A stretch of DNA of 64,000 nt from Chlorophyllum brunneum (Eukaryota; Basidiomycota; Agaricomycetes; Agaricales; Agaricaceae). The stretch is taken from contig OY756148.1 in assembly GCA_963576785.1 (NCBI GenBank), positions 1,364,001 to 1,428,000 on the forward strand, in the 5' to 3' direction. This document shows, piece by piece, positions 21,285-30,477 of this stretch. Within the stretch, counting starts at the first letter, position 1. Each line of letters starts with the position of its first letter. The translations under genes were made by a program, and so were the position numbers. The notes beneath the pieces are model-generated. The model had not been told where the DNA came from, ran no database searches, and saw nothing but the letters and a program-made list of their open reading frames with translations.

Positions 21285-22121
21285 TTACTCGTTCATAGGT
21301 ATGGCAGCTCCCAGAGCTCTGGCCAAGTCCTTCTTGTTTCCTCCAATGAGAGGTGTTTTGTCGACATATCTTAAGCCGATCCAGAGGGGTGCGTGTGGCA
21401 GTCCTTCTTTGAATAGGAAGTGGGTGTGGTTATTGTACGTGGTGTTGTCGTTGGTGTGATTGCTTAAGAGCTTGTGCACTATACTCCTCCAGTATTTGTT
21501 GTCCTTTTCGCCTTCCGATTTCAACGTGTTGTATCCCTGCGGTGGATGGAAGGTTATGGGTGTGATGAATGGTACTACCGTGGTGAGGATGGTTTGGAGA
21601 TGGGCTACTTCTTCTTCGATGTCGGGATGGAGTAGTTGATCGGCGGCTGTTGCTTCTTGTGTCTTTTGTTTGCATTTATGACAGATATGATGTTGGATGG
21701 GAAACGGATCGTTACTAACGAGTAGTCGGTTAACGATATGGTGGGAGAGATTTTCTGTGCTCCTTGATTCATATATGTTGAGTCATTCGGCTAGGGCTAC
21801 GAGGATGCTATGCATCCGAGCTTGCATATTGGAGATGACAATTAGTTGCAAGTCGTCGTTGATCTCGTATAGGTGTCTCTCCAATTGGTCTCTTCTTCCT
21901 TCGTCGATGATAAATTGGTTGAGTCTTGGAGTGGCGTCGGATAGGGTATCCATTATTTTAGATGTGCCTTCTTGGGTTGCTTTCATTGCTGCACCCAGTA
22001 GTATCATGGTGTCGACTAGGGTCTCTCCCTCCACGAGCTCCTCATGGCTGGTTCTTTCTGGGATGAGTTCATCGAATTCTTTGAGGTAGGGGTATGGAGT
22101 AAGTTGGCGTTCGGCTGGCAT
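21285..22121 (-). pseudogene. Gyp1-B ORF3 (279 codons, one stop)
   Basis: From ATG 22121 (MPAERQLTPYPYLKEFDEL) to TAG at 21285, exactly 837 nt as in copies C and E. It is broken by a single TGA at 21783-21785, where copy C has CGA. Features: an acidic N-terminal third, a helix-rich centre (RLNQFIIDEGRRDQLERHLY), a CHKC motif (HHICHKCKQK), then NNHTHFLFKEGLPHAPLWIG near the C-terminus. The start has a good context (A at -3). No signal peptide or membrane segment is seen. No known domain recognised; see copy C. Confidence 0.75.
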
Positions 22122-22218
22122 GGAGTATTATGAAGATAGTTGGCGAAGTCGAGGGTGAAGTGGATACAGCGAGTGATGCATTGAGTGTAGTGGTTGCTTA
22201 GGATGCGAGGTCTGTTGT

Positions 22219-25200
22219 TCATAATTGGTGTTTTTTACCTCCCCTTTTTATAGGTTTTGTCCTCGAAATCTTGCTCATAAATTCTTGTACTGCTTCCTTG
22301 GCATTTTCTAGATTTGCTTCATCTTCCCATGTATCTTCTTCGGACGTATATCCTTTCCAGTGTATTAGGTATTGTTTTCGTTTTCCCTTTGTGTGGTGTC
22401 CTCGGACTTCATCTACCTCGTAGTGTTCCTCATCATTGATTATCTCGGGGATCGGTGGTGGTGGAGTGCGCTGGCTGTCATACTCGGGTTTGTGATAGGG
22501 GGAGAGGAGTCTGCTGTTAAACACGTTATGTATTGCCCATGTTTCAGGTAGCTCCAGTCGGTAGCTTGTTTCACCTATTTTTTCTTTTACCCGGAATGGT
22601 CCGTATCTCCTATGATCAAGTTTTTTTGTCGGCCTTGTTGTCCTAATGTTGTCCGCTTCGAGCCAAACTTGGCTTCCTGCCTCATACTCGTGTTCTGATT
22701 TTGTGCTATTCCATTTCTTCATTTGCGTCTGGCTCTGTTGTAGCATCTCAATTGTTTTTTGGTGCATGTCTTGTAACTCTTGTATTCGTTCCGTGATTGC
22801 AGGTGCCTTGGATGTGTTTGAGATATCTCCTTTCCATGGATGTCGTCCGTATACTATCTGGAATGGTGAATGTCCAGTGGCGCTATGTGTTTTGTCGTTA
22901 TACTGGAATTCCGCTGTGCTGAGCCATTTTTTCCAGTTGTTCTGCGCATGGTTGATTACGTTTCTGAGGTATGCTTCGACCTCCTGGTTGATGTGCTCTG
23001 TCTGACCGTCTGTTTGTGGATGGTATGCCGTGGATAGGTTGCATTGGGTGCTGGTTGCTCTGCAAAGTTCTGCCATGAATTTTGATGCGAATTGTGGACC
23101 TCTGTCACTGATGATCCTGCGGGGTATCCCATGTTGTCTCCATATGTCATCCCAATAAATATCTCCTAACTCTTCGGATGATAGGGTGGTGTTAACTGTG
23201 CATAGTCTGATCATTTTGCTGAAACAATCAACGATGACAAGTATCACATCATATCCTTCTGATTCTGGTAGTGGTCCTATCATGTCGATTGATATTTCTT
23301 CCCATGGTCCGATGGGTATCAGTAGTGGATGTAGATGTGTGGTAGGTCGTATCCGGAGTATCTTGTTTCGCTGACATGTGTCACATCCTTTGATGTATCG
23401 TTTAACATCATTGCACATTTGTGGCCACCAATATGTCCTTTTGAGGAGTTCGATCATTCTGTGCTGTCCCGGGTGTCCTACGTCCGTTTTGTCATGGTGT
23501 TGTTGGAGTATTTCTTGGCGTAACTTGGCGTTTGGTGGTACATATATTCTTCCTTCAAACATAGGTAGTCCATCAGTTTCCCATATCTCCTCTGGTCGTT
23601 TCTCCTTTTCTTTCAGCCACTATGTTTCTCGTCTTTGCTCCTTTCGTAATTGGTGTTTCAGGTCTTCTTCTCCCGATATTTCCCAAATTTGTCTGATTTC
23701 GGCGGTGGTGTTATCGAATAAGTGGTCGGGTAATAGTGTGATATCTGTGTTATCTCTGGTGGTGTCCGTTTTTGCTAGTCTTGATAGTACGTCTGCTTTT
23801 GTGTTTGTCTTTCCGGGTATGTGTTTTAGCATGTAGTAATATTCTTGTAGTTCCAGTTGCCATCTTGCCTGTCGTCCTGTGAGTTGTTGTGGTTTCCTGA
23901 AGTATTCTAAGTTCTTGTGGTCCATCCATATCTCGAATGGTTCATTGGCATCGAGTAGGTACTGTCTCCACATTTTGACTGCTTCCCGGATTACTAGTAG
24001 TTCTTTGTCATAGATTTGGTAGTTTCGTTCTGCCGGTGTCATTGTTCTTGAGTGAAAGGCAATTGGGTGCCACTGATCATTCTGGTTTTGTGACAACAAC
24101 GCTCCTACTCCATATCCCGATGCGTCTACTTCTACCCTGTATTGTCCTTTGTCTTGAGGCATTGCTAGTACTGGTTCGCTCATGATCTTTTCCTTGATCT
24201 TCTCAAACGCCTGTTGTTGTCGTTCTGACCATAACCATTGCGCATCTTTCTTCTTCAGCTCATGTAGGGGTGTTGCTATGTTACTGAAGTCTTGTATGAA
24301 TCGTTGGTAGAAGTTTGCGAAACCCAGGAATTTTTCGACGTCTTTTACGGATTTGGGTGTCGGCCATTCTTTTACTGCTTTCACCTTCTCTTCCTCCATT
24401 TTGACGCTGCCTTGTCCAACTATAAAGCCCAATATGGGTATTTCCTTCGCGTCAAACACACATTTTGATCGTTTGAAATAGAGTTAGTGCTTGGCTGCAA
24501 TGTCTAAGAACCGCGTTGTTCTTTTTTCGAGTTCTTCCTGTGTGGTTCCTGGGATGACAAAATCGTCCATGTAGCTGACAAGCGTTCCTTTGTGTAATAT
24601 TTCCCGAAATACTGTGTTCATCATCCTTTGGAAGGTCGCCGGTGAATTACTCATCCCGAAGAACATGACCGTAGGTTCGAATAACCCGCTGTTTGTTACA
24701 AACGCTGCCTTCCATTCATCCCCTTCTCTGATCCTGACATTGTTATATCCCCAAATGATATTGAGCTTGTTGAACACCTTTGCATCCTTTAGCCAGTCTA
24801 GGACTTCGCCTATGAGTGGCAGTGGCGTCTTGTCTTTGATGGTGTGTTTGTTCAGCTTTTTGTAATCCTGTACCAGGCATTTTGTTCCGTCCTTCTTTGG
24901 TATGAAGAAGCATGGGGTGGCGTAGGGGGATTGTGATGGTCTGATTCGTCCTGAGGCGAGGTTTTCGTCGAGGAATTTCTGTAGTTCCTGCTTCTCCGTT
25001 ATTGTCATTGGGTAGACCTTGGACTGTAGTACCGGGGGTGCGTCTTCGGATAGATTTATCTCGTGGTCCCATACCATGTGTTCGGGTAGTTTGTCAAAGT
25101 TTTTCTTGTTGAATAGGTGGGTGTATTGTCGGAGGTATGGTGGTAGATCTTCGTCGTTCGTCTGGTCCGCCTTTTTCTCTTCAATGTGTTCGCTGATTGT

Positions 25201-25648
25201 CCGTATTTTCTCGTTGAATCATATGTCGCTATGTGATATTTTGCAATCATCTGGGCATCTGGTGAATTGTATGACGTGATTGTTCCAATCAATCTCCGGG
25301 TTATGCTTGACCAGCCAGTCATGTCCGAGATATAAGTCCGCACTTTCCAATTGTGTTACTAGAGCGTCGATTTGTTCTGTATGGTTGCCGTTGTTTAATA
25401 CCAGTTGTGCTTTGTCCATTATTTCTCCTTTTTTGTTTTCTGTTCCGTCGGCATTGATTACCCTGATCGGGGTTTCTAGGGGTTTAGTCGGAATCTGTTC
25501 TTCGTCTACCATTCGTTGTGCTATGCACATGTGGGTGCATCTGGAGTCTACAAGGGTTGTGATTTGTCTGCGTCCTTTTCTTGTCTGGATTGTTGAGTCG
25601 AGGAGAAGTTCGCGCGTGGAGTTTCGTTTCTGGGGGATCACGTATCAT
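22219..25648 (-). pseudogene. Gyp1-B pol (PR-RT-RH-INT-chromodomain, about four stops)
   Basis: Near-complete Pol. Stops: TGA in the first codons after the junction intron, TGA at 25219, TAG at 24484 and TAG near 23620; most are C-to-T changes of CGA or CAG. The protease active site reads VDSRCTHM, so the catalytic DSG has become DSR. RT (24484-25077) has VFNKLNIIWGYNN and YMDDFVIPG. RNase H (23620-24459) has VEVDASGYGVGALLS. Integrase and chromodomain (22219-23562) are fully open: HHDKTDVGHPGQHRMIELLK, SDRGPQFASKFM, HPQTDGQTEHINQEVEAYL and YLIHWKGYTSEEDTWEDEAN. The last codon overlaps the next frame as ATGA. Confidence 0.9.
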
Positions 25649-25704
25649 CTATTGTGGGCTAAAACAGAAACTCTAGATTTATTGGCTCGCGGGTTTGTGC
25701 CTAC
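25649..25704 (-). promoter_or_regulatory. candidate 56-nt gag/pol junction intron, Gyp1-B
   Basis: Minus strand GTAGGC...CACAATAG, 56 nt. Removal joins gag to the pol frame; the gag stop TAG (25701-25703) straddles the 5' splice site. In this copy the first pol codons then meet a TGA that is CGA in copy C. Confidence 0.6.
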
Positions 25705-26945
25705 TTGGAGCCTTCGACAAAATCCTCTTTCTCCTCCATTTCTCGTTCATCTTCCTCGTTGATCTCTCTGATATGCGCTTTCTTGGGTGCCCGGCAGTTC
25801 TTCGAGATGTGGCCCTGTTTGCCACAATTGTAACACGTTATCTTGGTGTATGTGACTTTCGTCTTCTTCCTGCAGTATTTGGCGATATGTCCGTAGAGGT
25901 TGCAGTTGTAGCACCTCGGTTTCCCATTCTGATCAGTGTCTGCTTTTTGTCTTCCTATCTCCATGGGTTGTCCTCTACCTCCATAAGTAACTCCGGTGGT
26001 GGTTCTGACATCTCCTCGGGTGATGTCCGTTGCTTCATACCCTTGTCCTACTGCAAGGATTGTAGTTTTCCATTTGGTGTATGTTGTTGGGACGGAGGTT
26101 GTCGGGTAGCCTACTATGGTTCGGATGATGTCTGCTCGGGTGTGGCGTTTGAGGAGGAATATTGCGTAGGTGTCGTCGGTCCCTGCTTGGGCTTTCAATG
26201 CCTCGAATTCAATTAAGAAATCTGCCGTGTTCTTCTTCCCTTGTTTGAACGTCTCAATTTTTCCTTCTGCTATGGCTTTCCTATTTCCCAAGGAAAATGT
26301 GGCTTCTATTTCCTTTGTAAAGTCATCCCAATCTGGCGTTTTCTTGTTCTGGATGGCTTGGAGTTGCGTGTTGGCGTAAGGGCCTGCTAGCCCCCCTTTC
26401 ATTCTTGCCAAAATTGCTACTATTTTCTGTTCTTCTTCTTCTATTTTGTTGAACATCAGCCATAAGGATATGGCTCTCCACCAATCATCGAATCTGGTTC
26501 TATCCCCATTGAAATATCCTGGCTCCGGGGCTAGGTTTTTTGGGATGTTGACTTCTTCTGTCATTTCTGGTTCTGTTTCTGGTTCGCTGTGTTCGTTTGC
26601 GTGGGTCTCGGTGATTTCTCTATCAGCTGTGGCGTCAGCAACTTCTATGTCGATTTCTTCTTCAGATGCGGCTAGTTCCTCGTCTATACCGTGTTCGGAT
26701 TCTTTCTCGTAGGTCTCGGCGATATCTATATCGGATGTGTTCTCGGCGACTTCTATGTCGAATTCGGTTTCAAATAGAGCTGTACTTTCGTCTACGCTGT
26801 GTTCGGATTTCTGCCGTTTAAGGCCTTCAGGGATTTCTGATTCGGTTGATCGTTTAGATCCTGTTGCTATAGGTGAACCCTGGATGTCGGTTGGTCTCGG
26901 AGCTCTGTGTCTTCTCGGTGTTCTCAATGAGCTACTGTGGCTCAT
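25701..26945 (-). CDS. Gyp1-B Gag, intact, two CCHC zinc knuckles
   Basis: Intact 414-residue Gag, the structural protein that forms virus-like particles in the cytoplasm and packages element RNA. The N-terminal 130 residues are acidic and Ser/Glu-rich with repeated motifs (DIAETYEKESEHGIDEE and similar). A capsid-like region follows: GYFNGDRTRFDDWWRAISLW, ARMKGGLAGPYANTQLQAI and GKKNTADFLIEFEALKAQ. Two zinc knuckles lie at about residues 336-349 and 358-371: CYNCNLYGHIAKYC and CYNCGKQGHISKNC. The acidic tail ends at TAG 25701, which overlaps the candidate intron. Start chosen at ATG 26945, conserved in C, D and E. Confidence 0.92.
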   Translation of the reverse strand: MSHSSSLRTPRRHRAPRPTDIQGSPIATGSKRSTESEIPEGLKRQKSEHSVDESTALFETEFDIEVAENTSDIDIAETYEKESEHGIDEELAASEEEIDIEVADATADREITETHANEHSEPETEPEMTEEVNIPKNLAPEPGYFNGDRTRFDDWWRAISLWLMFNKIEEEEQKIVAILARMKGGLAGPYANTQLQAIQNKKTPDWDDFTKEIEATFSLGNRKAIAEGKIETFKQGKKNTADFLIEFEALKAQAGTDDTYAIFLLKRHTRADIIRTIVGYPTTSVPTTYTKWKTTILAVGQGYEATDITRGDVRTTTGVTYGGRGQPMEIGRQKADTDQNGKPRCYNCNLYGHIAKYCRKKTKVTYTKITCYNCGKQGHISKNCRAPKKAHIREINEEDEREMEEKEDFVEGSK

Positions 26946-27025
26946 ATACTGTCATCCTGGTCGGAGGCTATTATTCCAAGCCTAGCTATGAATAGTGGCA
27001 CCTCTCTTGCAAGGTGAGTCGAATG

Positions 27026-27037
27026 ACACTTTACCAA
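27026..27037 (-). promoter_or_regulatory. Gyp1-B self-primer binding site
   Basis: ACACTTTACCAA on the plus strand, one base inside the 5' LTR. Its complement TTGGTAAAGTGT also occurs inside the LTR on the plus strand, so the LTR transcript can fold back and prime itself, as in the other four copies. Confidence 0.7.
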
Positions 27038-27038
27038 A

Positions 27039-27332
27039 TGTTACAACCTTAGTCTCTGACTCAGGTTGCAAACCTTTGGATAAAGGAAGGGAAGTAGAGA
27101 AAGGAAGAAGGAATGATACGATTGGTAAAGTGTAAGGAATACATCAAGTATTACTACACTTTATATACTAGTAGTGGCAGCTAATAATAAGGGAGACGAG
27201 TAGACGAGTCAGATAAGAGGCATAGCCTTTAGAGATGAAACAGGAGATGGAACGAGGAGTGAGACAGGTGTGAGGGTACACGAGGTAACGGGCGCGAGAT
27301 AGGAATGATCGGTCTATCTATAGTTCGTAACA
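27039..27332 (-). repeat. Gyp1-B 5' LTR (294 bp)
   Basis: Plus-strand TGTTACAACC...TTCGTAACA; about four transitions separate it from the partner LTR at 20884-21177. Confidence 0.95.
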
Positions 27333-27337
27333 TTGAA

Positions 27338-28197
27338 TAGGTGCTAATCAGGGTGCTTATCTCTTTAACAATCTATCTGCCAACTTAAAGGACATTCACA
27401 GGTAGTAACTGAAGAGGAGGTGATGATTATCAAGCACCCAAAAGGTACTTAGATGTGCCTGCAAGAGAGATTTGGTAGGGTACAGATATGCAAAAGATGT
27501 GAGTTGAGAGGATTGGTATGTGAGAAGAATACCAGTAAGTAATATCAGTTCAAATTGATAGACTTGACCTGATTCTCAACTAGATCTAAAGCAGAACAAT
27601 TGCAAGAATTGTTTTGTAAGCAAACAACACTGCAGATACAAGTTATTACAGTAGAATTTTGACAAGTTGACTAAAAAGAAGTCAAAGACCTCAACTATAT
27701 CTATCTTAACTTCAATTCCAAGAAATCAATGAGTCTGAGCTGGGAATATCTGCAGCTCTTGAGGGAATTATAAGTACAAATGTGAAGGATGGAGTTAGAG
27801 GGAAGCTGACTAGAGAATTGGATAGGTGCCACAAACTAGTTCTTAGAATAGGAAGTATATAGCACTGTTTACTAACATGCTGTATACTCTGTCAGATCAT
27901 GTCAACCAGCTGGCCAGAGTGGTAGAAAAGCAGAACAAGTACATGCAGCAGCTAATAGCATTGCAACAACAGCACAACAAGTTGCTGAAATTGCAGCTGT
28001 TACAGAGTAGAGTGGCTGAGTCCTAGCTACTGCCACTAGTCTTACCACTACAACCTGATCATATCTGGCTGAGAAGGCAGCATGATGCACAAGAGAAAAG
28101 AAGATTGGCTGGAGTAGTGGAAAATGAAGAGGAAAAGGAATATATGATGGATAAAAAAAATTTTGGAGAGATAAAGTTGGTTGAGGAGGATAATTAG
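27338..28197 (+). pseudogene. Gyp2 antisense ORF, C-terminal part: Cys motif and Gln-rich coiled coil
   Basis: Continuation of the plus-strand frame after Gyp1-B. It contains ICKRCELRGLVCEKNTSK (27486-27539), a CxxC-x6-C pattern resembling half of a fungal zinc-cluster motif. Further on is a Gln-rich helix (VEKQNKYMQQLIALQQQHNK, 27928-27987) with coiled-coil spacing, then an acidic tail ending at TAG 28195-28197. At least one frameshift lies between the Cys motif and the coiled coil, and several stops are present. The frame ends about 160 bp short of the pol C-terminus, tail to tail with it. A transcription-factor-like or nucleic-acid-binding accessory protein is a guess. Confidence 0.5.
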
Positions 28198-28355
28198 AAG
28201 TTTTCGGACAACTTCTTGTGGACCATTTTTTTTTCTTCAGCTATGACATCAATTTTGTATAATAGTTAAGAATTCTTGAATATAAATAGGGATAGAGGAC
28301 CTGCAGAGTAAAAAAGTGATAATATAATAGTCAGAGAGTAGAAAGTGGACTAGGC

Positions 28356-28799
28356 TTATTTGGATAAAAGAAGTAGTAATAAGATATCAACTCTTGAGCA
28401 TTTGTAGAGTAGTGGGCAGACTCTACAATGCTTGTCAATCTTAGAATCTATAATATGTTCGATTTCATATTCTGGTTCTCCTTCAATGATAACCAGAGAT
28501 GGAGGCAGAGGTATACAGTTAGGAATAGTGTTGTTAGTAGAAGATTTGAGCATAGAGACATGGAATATAGGGTGAACAGCCTACATAGAATTAGGGAGTT
28601 GAAGAGTGAAAGAATGTGAGCTTACTTGAGTAATGATTTTGTATAGTCCTAGATACTTCTTGGACAGTTTCTTTGAAGGTCTAGTAGTATGGAAAAACTG
28701 AGCTTTGACAAATACCTTGTCACTGACTTTGAAGTCAGGGGTAAGTAAGTAGTAAGAGTCTGTAGAGGCTTGGTATCATTGTTGAGCTAGTGCAATCTT
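28356..28799 (-). pseudogene. Gyp2 integrase C-terminus and chromodomain-like tail
   Basis: Minus-strand C-terminal part of Gyp2 Pol. It reads FKVSDKVFVKAQFFHTTRPS and KKLSKKYLGLYKIITQ, the GPY/F-type module of gypsy integrases. AVHPIFHVSMLKSST follows, then EPEYEIEHIIDSKIDKH, the start of a chromodomain that then decays. It is cut on the right by the Gyp1-C target duplication (28795-28799) and continues at 35243. Integrases of this type insert element cDNA in the nucleus, and the chromodomain guides target choice. Stops make it inactive. Confidence 0.78.
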
Positions 28800-29093
28800 T
28801 GTTACGAACTATAGATAGACCGTTCATTCCTATCTTGTGCCCATTACCTCGTGTACCCTCACACCTGTTTCACCCCTCATTCCATCTCCTGTTTCATCTC
28901 TAAAGGCGATGCCTCTTATCTGACTCGTCTACTCGTCCCCCTTATTATTAGCCTCCGCTACTAGTATATAAAGTGTAGTAGTACTTGATGTATTCCTTAC
29001 ACTTTACCAATCGTATCATCCCTTCTTCCTTTCTCTACTTCCTTTCCTTTATCCAAAGGCTTGCAACCTGAGTCAGAGACTAAGGTTGTAACA
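28800..29093 (+). repeat. Gyp1-C 5' LTR (294 bp)
   Basis: TGTTACGAAC...GGTTGTAACA. It contains TATATAAAG at 28965-28973 and the self-priming segment ACACTTTACCAA at 28999-29010. Confidence 0.95.
28965..28973 (+). promoter_or_regulatory. TATA box of Gyp1-C LTR promoter
   Basis: TATATAAAG, 34 bases upstream of 28999, the predicted 5' end of the transcript. The same TATA is present in every Gyp1 LTR. The spacing suits a TATA-directed start and places the self-priming segment at the very 5' end of the RNA. Confidence 0.7.
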
Positions 29094-29094
29094 T

Positions 29095-29106
29095 TTGGTA
29101 AAGTGT
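29095..29106 (+). promoter_or_regulatory. Gyp1-C self-primer binding site
   Basis: TTGGTAAAGTGT begins two bases past the LTR end and is perfectly complementary to ACACTTTACCAA at 28999-29010 inside the LTR. This matches the Tf1/sushi-group mechanism, in which the 5' end of the element RNA is the primer and no tRNA is used. All five copies keep the 12-nt match at the primer site. Confidence 0.78.
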
Positions 29107-29186
29107 CATTCGACCCACCTTGCAAGAGAGGTGCTATTATTCGTAGCTAGGCTTGGAATAATAGCCTCCGACCAGAACGACAGTAT

Positions 29187-30425
29187 ATGAGCAACAGTAG
29201 CTCATCGAGAACACCGAGAAGACACAGAGCTCCGAGACCAACAGACATCCAGGGTTCACCTATAGCAACAGGATCTAAACGATCAACAGAATCAGAAATC
29301 CCTGAAGGCCTTAAACGGCAGAAATCCGAACACAGCGTAGACGAAAGTACAGCTCTATTTGAAACCGAATTCGACATAGAAGTCGCCGAAAACACATCCG
29401 ATATAGATATCGCCGAGACCTACGAGAAAGAATCTGAGCACAGCACAGACGAAGAACCAGCTCCATTTGAAGAAGAAATCAACACAGAAGTTGCCGACGC
29501 CACAGCCGATATAGAAATTGCCGAGACCCACGAACACAGCGAACCAGAGACAGAACCAGAAATGACAGAAGAAGTCAACGTCCCAAAGAACCTAGCTCCA
29601 GAGCCAGGATATTTTAATGGAGACAGAACCCAATTCGACGATTGGTGGAGAGCAATATCCTTATGGTTAATGTTCAACAAGATAGATGAAGAAGAACAGA
29701 AGATAGTGGCAATTTTAGCAAGAATGAAAGGAGGACTAGCAGGTCCATACGCCAACACGCAGCTACAAGCCATCCAAAACAAGAAGACACCAGACTAGGA
29801 CGACTTTACGAAGGAAATAGAAGCCACATTTTCCTCGGGAAATAGGAAAGCCATAGCAAAAGGAGAAATCGAGACGTTCAAACAAGGAAAGAGGAACACG
29901 GCAGATTTCTTGATCGAGTTCGAGGCACTGAAAGCCCAAGCGGGGACAGACGACACCCACGCAATATTCCTTCTCAAACACCACACCAGAGCGGACATCA
30001 TTCGAACAATAGTAGGCTACCCGACAACCTCCGTCCCAACGACATACACCAAATGGAAAACTACAATCCTCGCAGTAGGACAGGGGTACGAAGCAACAGA
30101 CATTACCCGAGGGGATATCAGAACCACAACCGGAGTTACTTATGGAGGTAGAGGACAACCCATGGAGATAGGAAGACAAAGGGCGGACACCGATCAAAAT
30201 GGAAAACCGAGGTGCTACAACTGCAACCTCTATGGGCACATTGCCAAATACTGCAGGAAGAAGACGAAAGTCACATACACCAAGATAACGTGCTACAACT
30301 GTGGCAAACAGGGCCACATCTCGAAGAACTGCCGGACACCCAAGAAAGTGCATATCAGAGAGATCAACGAGGACGATGAACAAGAAATGGAGGAGAAAGA
30401 GGATTTTGTCGAAGGCTCCGAGTAG
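29187..30425 (+). pseudogene. Gyp1-C Gag with one in-frame TAG
   Basis: 413 codons, same layout as copy B: acidic N-terminus, capsid-like region (GYFNGDRTQFDDWWRAIS), and knuckles CYNCNLYGHIAKYC and CYNCGKQGHISKNC. One premature TAG at 29796-29798 replaces the Trp codon TGG of PDWDDFTKE. The natural gag stop TAG (30423-30425) overlaps the GT of the candidate intron at 30422. A truncated product of 203 residues would lack the zinc knuckles. Confidence 0.92.
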
Positions 30426-30477
30426 GCGCAAACCCGCAAGCCAATAAACCTAGAGTTTCTATTTTATCCCACAATAG
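30422..30477 (+). promoter_or_regulatory. candidate 56-nt gag/pol junction intron, Gyp1-C
   Basis: GTAGGC...CACAATAG, 56 nt, close to the 51-nt introns of the RasGEF host gene. Splicing removes the gag stop and shifts the frame by -1, joining codon GA|A to CGA TAT and entering Pol just before the protease. The ATG at 30485 in this copy is GTG in B and GTA in E, so independent initiation of Pol there is not conserved. The alternative is -1 frameshifting within 30380-30425, where both frames are open, but no classic slippery heptamer is visible. Confidence 0.6.

Larger units (their letters stand above)
20884..27332 (-). mobile_element. Gyp1-B: Ty3/gypsy chromovirus, young copy, in Gyp2
   Basis: 6449-bp minus-strand element, flanked by a perfect TTGAA duplication (20879-20883 and 27333-27337). 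Its 294-bp LTRs differ at only about four sites, all transitions, making it the youngest-looking copy. gag is intact; pol and ORF3 have a few point stops. CpG is well preserved compared with A and D. Confidence 0.95.

Noticed and set aside
29147..29395. Ser-rich ORFs antisense to Gyp1 gag and pol (also near 25280-26216, 32290-32748, 51211-51558)
   Set aside because: They mirror gag or pol in every copy and carry no independent motif; conservation follows from the sense strand.
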